A DNA stretch of 64,000 nucleotides from Erythrobacter sp. EC-HK427 (GTDB lineage Bacteria; Pseudomonadota; Alphaproteobacteria; Sphingomonadales; Sphingomonadaceae): contig NZ_LR701479.1 of the NCBI RefSeq assembly GCF_902498745.1, positions 376,292 through 440,291 of the forward strand, written 5' to 3'. The notes below the pieces were generated by a model, which did not search any database, was not told the origin of the DNA, and was given only the letters and a program-made list of their open reading frames with translations. The position numbers were made by a program, and so were the translations under genes. Position 1 is the first letter of the stretch. Each line of letters begins with the position of its first letter. Shown here in pieces: positions 17,017 to 25,497 of the stretch.

Positions 17017-18774
17017 TCAGATCAGCCCGCGCGCCATGTAGTGGTCCACCGCTTCGGGCGGCTCGCCTGTGTCGAGCGAAACCTCGGCAAAGGCGCGGTC
17101 TTGCGAGAGGAAGACTTTGCCGTTCAGCTCCTCCACGAAATGGGTGCGTTGCAGGCGGTCCATCACCGGGCCTTTGACTTCGGAGAGGTGCAGCCCGATG
17201 CCGCCATCGCCCAGCCGATGGTTGATCGCTTCGAGGCTTTCGAGCCCCGATGCGTCCACTTCGTTCACCGCGCTGCACATGAGGATCACATGGCGCACGG
17301 CGGGACGGTCGGCGACTTGCTCCAGCACATATTCCTCCAGCCAGCGGGCGTTGAGATAGGTCAGCGCCTCGTCAATCCGGATCGATAGGACGTGCGGGAC
17401 GGTAATCACCGCGTGCCGTTCGACATTGCGGAAATGCTCGGTTTCGGGAACGCGCCCGACAATCGCCGCGTGCGGGCGGCTGGCGCGCCAGAGATAGAGC
17501 AGCAGGCCAACCGCCACCCCGGCGATCACGCCCAGCTCCACGCCTGCCAGCAGGGTGATGCCGATGGTCGCCATATGCGCGGCGAAATCCGCCTTGGAAT
17601 AGCGCCACAGCCGCCCCGGCGTCTTGAGGTCGACCAGGCTCAGCACCGCCACGATGATCGTCGCGGCCAATGTCGCAATCGGCAGGCTGTAGAGCAGCGG
17701 GGTAAGGAACAGCGTGGCGAGCGCGATCCCGACAGCGGTGTAGGCTCCGGCGGCAGGCGTCTGCGCGCCCGCGTCGAAATTCACCGCCGAACGGGCAAAG
17801 CCGCCGGTCACCGGATAGCCACCCGAAAACGCGCTGGCGATGTTCGCCGCGCCCAATCCGATCAGCTCCTGATCGGGCGCAATGCGCTGGCGGCGCTTGG
17901 CGGCGAGCGTTTGCGCGACCGAGACGCTTTCGACAAAGCCGATGATAGAGATGAGCAGCGCGGGCACCCACAGCTTTTCGATCAGCGACAAGTCGGTGCT
18001 GGGCATGGCGAAAGGCGGCAGACCCTGAGGGATCGCGCCGACGAGGCTGACGCCCCTCTCCTCCAGTCCGAAAGCCTCCACGGCAAGGATCGTCAGCGCC
18101 ACGGCCACGACCGGCCCAGCCTTGGCGGTCATTTCGGCAGCGCGTTCCTTCAGGCCGAGCTTTTGCAGCGCGGGCTTGCCGCCCTTGCGCACCCAGAACA
18201 GGAACAGCGTGGCAGGAACGCCGATGGCGAGCGTCACCGGATTGGTGTCGCCAATCGTGCTGGCGAGCGAGCCGAGCATGGCGGGCCAATTGTCGCCGCC
18301 CGCCTGGATGCCGAGAATATGCTTCACCTGGCTCGTCGCAATCAGCACGCCTGATGCGGTGATGAAGCCGCTGATGACGGGGTGCGAGAGGAGGTTGGCG
18401 AGGAACCCTGCCCGCAGCAGGCCGAGCACCGCCAGCATCACGCCCGACAGCATCGCCAGCGTGATCGCCGCTTCGAGATATTCCGCCGTCCCCTGCGCCG
18501 CGACCGCACCCGCTGCCGAAGCGGTCATCAGCGAAATCACCGCCACCGGCCCGACCGCAAGCGTGCGGCTGGTGCCGAAAATGGCATAGGCAAACAGCGG
18601 CACGATCGAGGCGTAGAGCCCGACCACCGGCGGCAATCCCGCCAACAGCGCATAGGCGAGGCTTTGCGGAATGAGCATGATGGTGACGATCACCGCCGCC
18701 ATCAGATCGTCGGTCAGGACGCCGCGATTATACGTCCGGCCCCAGTCGAGTATCGGGAGGTAGCGGGAGAGCAC
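17017..18774 (-). CDS. SulP family anion transporter with STAS domain
   Basis: SulP proteins move sulfate, bicarbonate or other anions across the inner membrane. The 585-residue product has the family start (DDLMAAVIVTIMLIPQSLAYALLAGLPPVVGLYASI, positions 23-58), about 12 hydrophobic helices and a C-terminal cytoplasmic STAS domain (about residues 440-560, with EVDASGLESLEAIN). It is the last gene of the sulfide oxidation operon, 16 bases after the quinone oxidoreductase. Export of sulfite or sulfate formed by sulfide oxidation is a reasonable guess from context, but the substrate is not shown by sequence. Confidence 0.9.
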   Translation of the reverse strand: MLSRYLPILDWGRTYNRGVLTDDLMAAVIVTIMLIPQSLAYALLAGLPPVVGLYASIVPLFAYAIFGTSRTLAVGPVAVISLMTASAAGAVAAQGTAEYLEAAITLAMLSGVMLAVLGLLRAGFLANLLSHPVISGFITASGVLIATSQVKHILGIQAGGDNWPAMLGSLASTIGDTNPVTLAIGVPATLFLFWVRKGGKPALQKLGLKERAAEMTAKAGPVVAVALTILAVEAFGLEERGVSLVGAIPQGLPPFAMPSTDLSLIEKLWVPALLISIIGFVESVSVAQTLAAKRRQRIAPDQELIGLGAANIASAFSGGYPVTGGFARSAVNFDAGAQTPAAGAYTAVGIALATLFLTPLLYSLPIATLAATIIVAVLSLVDLKTPGRLWRYSKADFAAHMATIGITLLAGVELGVIAGVAVGLLLYLWRASRPHAAIVGRVPETEHFRNVERHAVITVPHVLSIRIDEALTYLNARWLEEYVLEQVADRPAVRHVILMCSAVNEVDASGLESLEAINHRLGDGGIGLHLSEVKGPVMDRLQRTHFVEELNGKVFLSQDRAFAEVSLDTGEPPEAVDHYMARGLI

Positions 18775-18790
18775 GGTTGAGAATCCTCTC

Positions 18791-20014
18791 TTACTGCGCG
18801 ATCAGGCCGCCGGGGCCTGCCAGCCATTCGCGGCCTTTGAGCATCCCGTTCCAGTAAATCCACGGCAGGGCGTCGGCCTTCAACATCCATGACAGGCGCT
18901 GCGGCTTGGTGCCATCGATAATCCATTCGGGGAAACTCGGCATCAGCTTGCCGCCATAGCCGAATTCGGCGAGCACAATCTTGCCGCGCTCCACCGTCAG
19001 CGGGCACGAACCGTAGCCGTCATAGCCTGCGCGCGGTCCGCGTCCGTCCAGCTGTTGCAGCAGGTTCACGGCGACCACCGGTGCCTGCTTGCGCACGGCA
19101 GCGGCGGTCTTTGCATTGGGCATGGAGCCGCCATCACCCAGTCCGAAGACATTGGGATAGCGGACGTGCTGCAACGTATGCTGGTCAACATCGGTGAAGC
19201 CGCTTTCGGAAGCCAGCGGACTGTCGGCCAGGAATTGCGGCGCCACCTGCGGCGGAACGACGTGGAGCATATCGAAACTGCGGGTAATTTCGCCCGCCTC
19301 GGTCTGGAACACCGCCTGCCGCGCGGGGCCGTCCACCGCGACCAGCGTGTTGCCGAGCTGAAGATTGATGCCGTATTTCTCGACATAGGTCATCAGCGCA
19401 GGCACGTAATCGGCCACCCCGAACAGCACGCCGCCGGCATTGCAGAAATCGACTTCGATCTTGTCCAGCACGCCGGAACGGTTCCAGTGGTCGCAGGAAA
19501 GATACATCGCCTTTTGTGGCGCGCCTGCGCATTTGATCGGCATGGGCGGCTGGGTGAAAATCGCGCGGCCCGATCTGACCGCCTGCACCAGTTCCCACGT
19601 ATAGGGCGCCAGATCATAGCGGTAGTTGGAGGTGACGCCGTTCTCGCCCAGCGTCTCTTCCAGTCCGGCGATCTTTTCCCAAGCCAGCCGGATTCCGGGC
19701 GCGACGACCAGCGCCTTGTAGGTCAGCACCGATCCGTCTTCCAGCGTCACACCGTTGGTGTCGGGCGCGAAGCTCTTGGCGGCAGCCTTGATCCATTTCA
19801 CCCCGTGGGGGATCACACTCGCCATCGTGCGACGCGTTATCTCCGGTTCGAAAATGCCGCCGCCAACCATCGTCCAGCCGGGTTGATAGGCGTGCATATC
19901 GGCCGGATCGACAATCGCAATGTCGAGGGTTTTGCGGCGCTTGAGCAGCGAGGCGGCAGTGGCAATCCCGGCAGCACCGCCGCCGATAATCACCACGTCA
20001 TGGGATGCGTGCAT
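18791..20014 (-). CDS. sqr: Sulfide:quinone oxidoreductase, type II (SQOR-like)
   Basis: SQR is a membrane-associated flavoenzyme that oxidises sulfide to sulfane sulfur and reduces quinone. The 407-residue protein has the FAD-binding VVIIGGGAAGIATA at residues 7-20. The key cysteines of the eukaryotic-like type II class are present: Cys162 in IKCAGAPQKAMYL and Cys337 in YDGYGSCPLTV, equivalent to the catalytic pair of human SQOR. Further cysteines are at 174 and 191. It belongs to a minus-strand operon with a TIGR01244 protein, two YeeE/YedE proteins and an ETHE1-like dioxygenase, which together give a complete sulfide-to-sulfite route. Confidence 0.92.
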   Translation of the reverse strand: MHASHDVVIIGGGAAGIATAASLLKRRKTLDIAIVDPADMHAYQPGWTMVGGGIFEPEITRRTMASVIPHGVKWIKAAAKSFAPDTNGVTLEDGSVLTYKALVVAPGIRLAWEKIAGLEETLGENGVTSNYRYDLAPYTWELVQAVRSGRAIFTQPPMPIKCAGAPQKAMYLSCDHWNRSGVLDKIEVDFCNAGGVLFGVADYVPALMTYVEKYGINLQLGNTLVAVDGPARQAVFQTEAGEITRSFDMLHVVPPQVAPQFLADSPLASESGFTDVDQHTLQHVRYPNVFGLGDGGSMPNAKTAAAVRKQAPVVAVNLLQQLDGRGPRAGYDGYGSCPLTVERGKIVLAEFGYGGKLMPSFPEWIIDGTKPQRLSWMLKADALPWIYWNGMLKGREWLAGPGGLIAQ

Positions 20015-20036
20015 TGTGGTTCCCCTCTCCGGGATG

Positions 20037-20447
20037 TCAGGCGAGTGCGTCCCGCCATGGTGTCAAATCGTATCCGGCAGCCTCCGCCCGGTGCAGGCGC
20101 TCTTCGACCGACAAGCCGTCAGGATTGGCCAGCGTATCGAGCGTGATCGAGCGCGTACCGGTGCGGCAGAAAGCGAGCACGGGGCCGTCCGCGCCTTGCC
20201 GCGCGGTGCGGAAGGCGGCGATAGCATCATCGCTGAAAGCGCCGCCCGCAACGGGGATATGATGGAACACCAGACCCGCCGCATCGGCAGCCGATTGCAG
20301 CTCCGCCACGGGAGGCTGGCCGGCCTCCTCGCCATCGGGGCGATTGCAGATCAGCGCGGTAAAGCCGAGCGCCTTGATCGCAGCCATGTCGGACGGAGCG
20401 ATTTGCGGCGCGACCGCGAAATCGGCGGAGACTGTGCGGATGTCCAT
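20037..20447 (-). CDS. TIGR01244 family (DUF442) sulfurtransferase/phosphatase-like protein
   Basis: This 136-residue protein has the dual-specificity-phosphatase-like fold of DUF442, the same domain fused to the N-terminus of the beta-lactamase-like hydrolase (Blh) in other bacteria. The active-site loop is FCRTGTRS (Cys-x5-Arg). In Blh this domain is linked to sulfur transfer in sulfide detoxification. Its ATG overlaps the upstream stop by one base (TGATG). Here the domain is separate from the dioxygenase, which is encoded three genes upstream. Confidence 0.85.
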   Translation of the reverse strand: MDIRTVSADFAVAPQIAPSDMAAIKALGFTALICNRPDGEEAGQPPVAELQSAADAAGLVFHHIPVAGGAFSDDAIAAFRTARQGADGPVLAFCRTGTRSITLDTLANPDGLSVEERLHRAEAAGYDLTPWRDALA

Positions 20448-20866
20448 CACGCGTCCTTTTCCACCAGGCGAACCAGCAGCATTCCTGCGAGCATAGCGGC
20501 CACGAAAATCGCTGCCGAGACCGGCTCGATCACCAGCGCAGTGATCGCCGGCCCCGGGCACAGGCCGGCAACACCCCAGCCGATCCCGAACAGCGCCGAT
20601 CCGCCGATCAGCTTGGGCGTCAGATCGCTGCGGTCGGGGATGGCGAATTTCAGGCCGAAGAGCGGCTGCGCCATGCGCGGCTGGATGCGCCAGGCAATCG
20701 CCATCACCAACACCGCACCGCCCATGACGAAGGCGAGCGTCGGATCCCAATTGCCGAACAGGTCAAGGAAGCCGCGCACGCGCGCCGGATCGGTCATCCC
20801 GCCCAGCGCAAGGCCCGCGCCGAACAGCCCGCCCGAAAGCAGCGGGGGAAGATATTGCTTCATCAT
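20447..20866 (-). CDS. YeeE/YedE family half-transporter (second)
   Basis: This 139-residue membrane protein has four hydrophobic segments and the GLCPGPA motif of YeeE/YedE proteins, which in other bacteria import thiosulfate or handle sulfur compounds. It starts at the ATG at 20866, overlapping the previous stop by four bases (ATGA). With the preceding gene it makes a complete two-part YeeE/YedE unit, as is usual in sulfide detoxification operons. Confidence 0.88.
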   Translation of the reverse strand: MMKQYLPPLLSGGLFGAGLALGGMTDPARVRGFLDLFGNWDPTLAFVMGGAVLVMAIAWRIQPRMAQPLFGLKFAIPDRSDLTPKLIGGSALFGIGWGVAGLCPGPAITALVIEPVSAAIFVAAMLAGMLLVRLVEKDA

Positions 20867-21312
20867 GGCAGCACCTCGATGCCTGCGGCATTCATCACCG
20901 CGACGGTGGCGATCCCGGTCGCCATGAACGTGAGCGTGGCGACAAGCGAGCGCGCCGACAGGCGGCTCACCCCGCACACGCCGTGGCCGCTGGTGCAGCC
21001 GCTGCCCAGCCGCGTGCCGATGCCGACCAGCAGGCCCGCAATGGCGAGCACGAGCGGGCTGGCGAAATCTGCCTCCAGCTCACCGCCCAGCATGGCAACG
21101 ACCACAGCGCCGAGCGGCAGGCCGATGAGGAACATCCACGCGCTGGAAAGCGACATTCCGCTGTTGCTGTTGCCGGTCGCGCGGGCGGCGATGCCGGAAA
21201 CACCGGCAATCCGTCCCGCGCCGAGCAGCATCAGCGCAGCCGCGCCGCCAATCAGCACACCGCCCGCCAACCCTGCAAGCGGAGCCGCGTCAGGAAATCC
21301 GGGGAGCATCAT
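20863..21312 (-). CDS. YeeE/YedE family half-transporter (first)
   Basis: This 149-residue membrane protein carries [12 protein letters not shown], the cysteine motif of YeeE/YedE transporters, with four or five hydrophobic helices. The conserved cysteines are thought to relay sulfur through the pore. The ATG at 21312 overlaps the stop of the dioxygenase gene by four bases. Together with the next gene it probably moves sulfur-containing anions across the inner membrane. Confidence 0.9.
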   Translation of the reverse strand: MMLPGFPDAAPLAGLAGGVLIGGAAALMLLGAGRIAGVSGIAARATGNSNSGMSLSSAWMFLIGLPLGAVVVAMLGGELEADFASPLVLAIAGLLVGIGTRLGSGCTSGHGVCGVSRLSARSLVATLTFMATGIATVAVMNAAGIEVLP

Positions 21313-22241
21313 ACGGCGTTCACCGGAATCTTGATGTAGCTGATGCCGTTATCCTCGGGCTCGGGCAGATGCCCGCCGCGGATATTCACCTGCACCGAAG
21401 GCATGATGAGCGTCGGCATGGCCAAAGTCGCGTCGCGCGCGGTGCGCATCGCAACAAATTCGTCCTCGCTCACCCCGTCGCGCACATGGACATTGCCTTC
21501 GCGCTGCGCCTTGACCGTGGTTTCCCACGCATAGGTGTCGCGGCCGGGCGCCTTGTAATCGTGACACATGAACAGCCGCGTATCGTCCGGCAATTCGAGC
21601 AGACGGTGGATCGAGCGGAAAAGCTGGCGCGCGTCACCGCCGGGGAAATCGGCGCGTGCCGTGCCGTAATCGGGCATGAACATCGTATCGCCAACAAAGG
21701 CGGCATCGCCGATGATGAAGGCCATATCGGCAGGCGTATGGCCGGGCACGTGCAGGGCAATGCCTTCGATCGCACCAATGCGGAACGTATCGCCGTCGCC
21801 GAACAGGTGATCGAATTGCGAGCCGTCGCGTTCGAACTCGGTGCCGGCGTTGAACAATTTGCCGAACACTTCCTGCACCCGCACGATCTGCGCCCCGATG
21901 GCCAGATTGCCACCGAGCTTTTCCTGCAGATAGGGCGCTGCTGACAGGTGATCGGCATGGGCGTGCGTCTCGATCAGCCAAGTCACTTTCAGATTATTCG
22001 AAGTAACATAAGCAATGATCGCATCCGCCGAAGCGTGCGAGGTGCGGCCCGCTGCCGGTTCGTAATCGAGCACCGAGTCGATAATCGCCGCCTCCAGCGT
22101 CGCCGGATCGTGCACGACGTAGCTGACAGTAAAGGTCGCCTCGTCAAAAAACGCTTCAACAACGGGGCGTAGCGCGGGATCACCCATAGCGCGCGCAACC
22201 TGCTGCGACGCGGCTTCGAGCATAGAATCACCTTCAATCAT
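21309..22241 (-). CDS. ETHE1-like persulfide dioxygenase (MBL fold)
   Basis: Persulfide dioxygenases oxidise glutathione persulfide to sulfite using iron and O2. The 310-residue protein has the metallo-beta-lactamase motif THAHADH (residues 92-98), the second histidine in HVPGHTPAD, the aspartate in [14 protein letters not shown] and the last histidine in FMCHDY, as in the ETHE1/Blh group. It is the first gene of the six-gene sulfide operon. The ATG at 22241 has GGAG upstream. The promoter region is shared with the divergent peroxiredoxin-arsR pair. Confidence 0.92.
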   Translation of the reverse strand: MIEGDSMLEAASQQVARAMGDPALRPVVEAFFDEATFTVSYVVHDPATLEAAIIDSVLDYEPAAGRTSHASADAIIAYVTSNNLKVTWLIETHAHADHLSAAPYLQEKLGGNLAIGAQIVRVQEVFGKLFNAGTEFERDGSQFDHLFGDGDTFRIGAIEGIALHVPGHTPADMAFIIGDAAFVGDTMFMPDYGTARADFPGGDARQLFRSIHRLLELPDDTRLFMCHDYKAPGRDTYAWETTVKAQREGNVHVRDGVSEDEFVAMRTARDATLAMPTLIMPSVQVNIRGGHLPEPEDNGISYIKIPVNAV

Positions 22242-22259
22242 GTGATATCTCCAATTAAC

Positions 22260-22281
22260 TTACATAAAGTGTGTATATGTA
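22260..22281. promoter_or_regulatory. Operator-like palindrome in the divergent sulfide promoter
   Basis: TTACATAAAGTG (22260-22271) is identical to the motif at 16846-16857. It is part of an inverted repeat TACATA-N9-TATGTA (22261-22281). It sits between the dioxygenase operon and the peroxiredoxin-arsR pair, where binding could repress both. The adjacent ArsR protein is the obvious candidate ligand, by inference. Confidence 0.6.
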
Positions 22282-22309
22282 TTGCAATTGCAGAGTCAAG
22301 TGCTATGAT
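22282..22309 (+). promoter_or_regulatory. Candidate sigma-70 promoter for peroxiredoxin-arsR
   Basis: TTGCAA (22282-22287), a 16-base spacer, then TATGAT (22304-22309). Transcription would begin near 22316, at or just before the ATG at 22317, so the mRNA may be leaderless. The -35 element abuts the palindrome ending at 22281, a suitable position for repression. Confidence 0.45.
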
Positions 22310-22316
22310 TGGCCAT

Positions 22317-22976
22317 ATGGAAGACACGCCACCCTGTTCGCCTGCACCCTGCGCCGGATTGCGCATTGGTGACGCCCTGCCCGATTTCGAGGCGCGCAGC
22401 ACGATGGGGCCGGTCAAGCTGTCGGCCTATCGCGGGCGCTGGCTAATCCTGTTTTCGCACCCCGCCGATTTCACGCCGGTCTGCACCACCGAATTTGTCG
22501 CGCTGGCCCGCGAAGCACACAGCTTCGAAGCGCGCGACTGCGGGTTGATGGCGCTCTCGGTCGACAGCCTGTTTTCGCATTTCGCTTGGCTGCGGCTGAT
22601 CAAGCAGCGGTTCGATATCGAAGTGCGCTTCCCTATCGTGGAAGACCCGACGCTGGTGATCGGGCGCGCTTTCGGCATGGTCGCCCCGCAAGACAATGAC
22701 AGCGCGACCGTGCGCACCACCTTCTTTATCGATCCCGCAGGGGTGATCCGCGCGATGACGTGCTATCCCGCGAATGTCGGGCGCTCGATCCCCGAAATGC
22801 TGCGGACGCTCGACGCCTTGCAAGCGATTGATGCGCAAGCGGGTCTGGCCCCGGCCAATTGGCAAGCAGGCGATGCGCTGCTGCAATCGCCCTCGCACGA
22901 TCTCGACGATGTGTTTGCCGCCGACAGCGAAACCGCATGGTTCCTGCGCGAAATGCCGCGGAAAGGCGCGAAATGA
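22317..22976 (+). CDS. Peroxiredoxin (AhpC/TSA family), sulfide operon paralogue
   Basis: This 219-residue thioredoxin-fold peroxidase is related to the Prx6-type protein at 16156. The peroxidatic Cys56 is in FTPVCTTEFV and a peroxidase-type FSHPADFTP precedes it. I start it at the ATG at 22317 (MEDTPPCSP) because the promoter elements lie just upstream; an in-frame ATG at 22305 would fall inside the -10 box. It is divergent from the persulfide dioxygenase and overlaps the arsR gene by four bases. It may remove peroxides or persulfides formed during sulfide oxidation. Confidence 0.88.
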   Translation: MEDTPPCSPAPCAGLRIGDALPDFEARSTMGPVKLSAYRGRWLILFSHPADFTPVCTTEFVALAREAHSFEARDCGLMALSVDSLFSHFAWLRLIKQRFDIEVRFPIVEDPTLVIGRAFGMVAPQDNDSATVRTTFFIDPAGVIRAMTCYPANVGRSIPEMLRTLDALQAIDAQAGLAPANWQAGDALLQSPSHDLDDVFAADSETAWFLREMPRKGAK

Positions 22977-23308
22977 GCGACGACGTGATCGAAGAACTGA
23001 AAGCCCTCGCCCACCCCCTGCGCCTGCGCATTCTGGAAGTGCTGCGCGACGGTGAGCGCAATGTTGGCGAGATCGAGGAAGCGGCACAGATCACCCAGCC
23101 CGCGCTCTCCCAGCAATTGGGCGTGCTGCGCAAGGCGGGGCTGGTGGACACCCGCAAGCAGGCAAAGCTCGTCTATTACCGGCTGGAAGAAGCGCCCATC
23201 GCCGCGCTGGCGAAGCGGTTCGAGAGCCTGCTCGGCCCCGGCCGCCAACCCGACGCGGCAGTCCGCACGCCCTCGCCCGGCGCGGCCAATTTCGCACGGC
23301 TTACCTGA
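22973..23308 (+). CDS. ArsR family regulator of the sulfide region (cysteine-free)
   Basis: This 111-residue winged-helix repressor has the ArsR core HPLRLRILEVLRDGERNVGE, the recognition helix region TQPALSQQLGVLRKAGLV and the wing VYYRLEE. Context and sequence are like BigR/SqrR, which control sulfide detoxification through a pair of cysteines that form a polysulfide bridge. This protein has no cysteine at all; the position after VGE that is usually Cys appears as Ile/Glu. So the known sensing chemistry cannot operate. It overlaps the peroxiredoxin stop (ATGA) and probably controls both divergent units. Confidence 0.88.
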   Translation: MSDDVIEELKALAHPLRLRILEVLRDGERNVGEIEEAAQITQPALSQQLGVLRKAGLVDTRKQAKLVYYRLEEAPIAALAKRFESLLGPGRQPDAAVRTPSPGAANFARLT

Positions 23309-23315
23309 AGGCAGT

Positions 23316-24821
23316 TTAGCGGCTGGCGAACCAGTCGCGCACGCGCTGCTGCGCGGCGACATCAAGATGCAGGCCCAGCTTGCTGCGCCGCCAGAGGACA
23401 TCATCGGGACTGCGCACAAACTCTTCGGCCACCAGATAGTCCAGCTCTGCCGCATACAGATCGCCGCCCATATGCTGGCCGAGATCGTTCAAACCTTGCG
23501 CTTTGCCCAGAATGCGATCCATGCGCGTGCCATAAGCCCGCGCCAGCCGCAGCACGCCCGCCTCGGGGAACCACGGGAAGGCCGCGCACATATCACCCAC
23601 GAAGGTATCGAAATGCGCCGGATCGATATCGCCGCCGGGTAGCGGACGGCTGGCAGTCCAACTGTCACCGCCTGACAGACCCATCTTCTCCAGCGCGTGT
23701 TCGGCCAGCTTGCGATAGGTCGTAATCTTGCCGCCGAAGATCGACAGGATCGGCGCGCCGCCATCCTCGTCCAGCGCGAAGACATAGTCGCGGGTGACGG
23801 TCGAATTGTCGGCAGACTTGTCGTCATAGAGCGGGCGCACGCCCGAATAGCTCCACGCCGCCTGATCGGGCGTCACATCCACCGCCAGATATTCGTTGAT
23901 CGCATCGCAGATATAGCGCGCTTCCTCGTCGGAAATCGTGATGCCCGCCGGGTCGCCTTCAAAGCCGACATCGGTCGTGCCAACCAGCGTGTAATCGCGC
24001 TCGTAGGGAATGGCGAAGATGATGCGGTTGTCGCTGTTCTGGAAGATGAAGGCGTGCTCGCCTTCGTAAAGGCGCGGGAAGACGAGGTGGCTGCCTTTCA
24101 CTAGCCGCACATTGTCGGCGGGCGTCGCGCGCCCTGACGTGCCGAGCACCACATCGACCCATGGCCCCGCCGCATTCACCACCTTGCGCGCCTGCACTTT
24201 TTCCTCGCCGCCAGCACTCTCCAGCGTCGCTGTCCAGTGATCGGCATGGCGCTCCAACCCGGTGCATTTGGTGCGCGGGCGGATCTGCGCGCCACGTTCC
24301 TTGGCGTCCATGCAATTGAGCACGACCAGCCGCGCATCCTCCACCCAGCAATCCGAATATTCGAAGCCCTTGGTCAGCCGCGCTTCGAGCACGTCGCGGT
24401 GCGGCGGGGCGCGCAGATTGACCGAGCGGGTCGGCGGCAGCAGCTTGCGACCACCCAGATTGTCATACAGGAACAGACCCAGCCGCAGCATCCATTTGGG
24501 CCGCAGCCCCGCATCATGCGGCAGCACAAAGCGCAGCGGCCAGATGATATGCGGCGCCATAGCGAGCAGCCGCTCACGCTCGATCAGGCTCTCGCGCACC
24601 AGGCGGAATTCGTAATGTTCGAGATAGCGCAAACCGCCATGCACCAGCTTGGTGCTGGATGAAGAGGTGTGCTGCGCCAGATCGTCTTTCTCGACCAGCA
24701 TCACGCTCAGCCCGCGCCCCGCAGCATCGCGGGCAATGCCCGAACCGTTGATCCCGCCGCCGATAATCAGCAGGTCATAGAGCGGAGTGTCTTGCGGCGA
24801 TTCTGCCGGTGGCGTGGTCAT
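23316..24821 (-). CDS. glpD: Glycerol-3-phosphate dehydrogenase, aerobic
   Basis: GlpD oxidises sn-glycerol-3-phosphate to dihydroxyacetone phosphate and passes electrons to quinone. The 501-residue protein has the FAD motif DLLIIGGGINGSGIARDAAG at residues 16-35, the SSSTKLVHGGLRYLE signature and the FGGKITTYRKLAE C-terminal motif. I start it at the ATG at 24821 (MTTPPAESPQ); a longer arginine-rich leader has no support. It is convergent with arsR, seven bases apart, and unrelated to the sulfide genes. Confidence 0.95.
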   Translation of the reverse strand: MTTPPAESPQDTPLYDLLIIGGGINGSGIARDAAGRGLSVMLVEKDDLAQHTSSSSTKLVHGGLRYLEHYEFRLVRESLIERERLLAMAPHIIWPLRFVLPHDAGLRPKWMLRLGLFLYDNLGGRKLLPPTRSVNLRAPPHRDVLEARLTKGFEYSDCWVEDARLVVLNCMDAKERGAQIRPRTKCTGLERHADHWTATLESAGGEEKVQARKVVNAAGPWVDVVLGTSGRATPADNVRLVKGSHLVFPRLYEGEHAFIFQNSDNRIIFAIPYERDYTLVGTTDVGFEGDPAGITISDEEARYICDAINEYLAVDVTPDQAAWSYSGVRPLYDDKSADNSTVTRDYVFALDEDGGAPILSIFGGKITTYRKLAEHALEKMGLSGGDSWTASRPLPGGDIDPAHFDTFVGDMCAAFPWFPEAGVLRLARAYGTRMDRILGKAQGLNDLGQHMGGDLYAAELDYLVAEEFVRSPDDVLWRRSKLGLHLDVAAQQRVRDWFASR

Positions 24822-24849
24822 GGATTGCGCGGTGCCAAGTCGCCGCGCA

Positions 24850-25497
24850 TTACGCAAGCGCCGTATGCGGGTGCAGTTCCACAACCTGCCCCGCCAGCCG
24901 CGCAACTTCCGCCGCCGAGTGGCTCACCAGCAGGATCGGGATGTCCAATTCGTCGCGAATACGCTCGATCAAACCGGTCAGCGCCTCGGCGCGCAGCGGG
25001 TCAAGCGCGGCAAAGGGCTCGTCGAGCAACAGGAAGCGCGGGGCGCTCAGCAAGGCGCGGCCAATCGCCACTCTCCGCGCCTCGCCGCCCGACAGATTGG
25101 CAGGCCAGCGCGCCAGCAGATCGCCGATCTCCAGCAAGGCAACGACCTCGTCCTGACCGATCCAGCGATCCTCCGGCGCGGCAAAGCGCGTGCCATAGGC
25201 CAGATTGGCAGCAACGCGATGATGCGGGAACAGGCGGGTATCCTGAAAGACATAGCCCGTCCGGCGGCGTTCGGGCGGAAGGTTCACGCCCGCCGCCGCG
25301 TCGAACAGCGTCGTCCCCGCCACACGAATGTGTCCGGCAAGCGGCGTGGCCAGCCCCGCAACGGCATTGAGCACGCTCGTTTTGCCCGCCCCCGACGGGC
25401 CGACCAACGCGGTGAGCTTCGCATCAGAGGCAATGCGGCAGGCGATCTCGCGCCCGCCCGGCGCAAGGGTGATGTCGATATCGATGCGATGGGTCAT
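24850..25497 (-). CDS. modC: Molybdate ABC transporter ATP-binding protein (short form, no Mop domain)
   Basis: ModC powers molybdate import. The 215-residue protein has Walker A GPSGAGKTS, signature LSGGEARRVAIGRALL, Walker B FLLLDEPFAAL and the switch histidine in LLVSHSAAE. Typical ModC proteins are about 350 residues and end with a Mop/TOBE molybdate-binding domain; this one stops after the ATPase domain. The ATG at 25497 overlaps the modB stop by four bases. It is the last gene of modA-modB-modC. Confidence 0.88.
   Translation of the reverse strand: MTHRIDIDITLAPGGREIACRIASDAKLTALVGPSGAGKTSVLNAVAGLATPLAGHIRVAGTTLFDAAAGVNLPPERRRTGYVFQDTRLFPHHRVAANLAYGTRFAAPEDRWIGQDEVVALLEIGDLLARWPANLSGGEARRVAIGRALLSAPRFLLLDEPFAALDPLRAEALTGLIERIRDELDIPILLVSHSAAEVARLAGQVVELHPHTALA

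Noticed and set aside
20447-20977. Longer form of the second YeeE/YedE protein
   Set aside because: The extra N-terminus is Arg/His-rich and lies within the previous gene; the ATG at 20866 makes a normal ATGA overlap.
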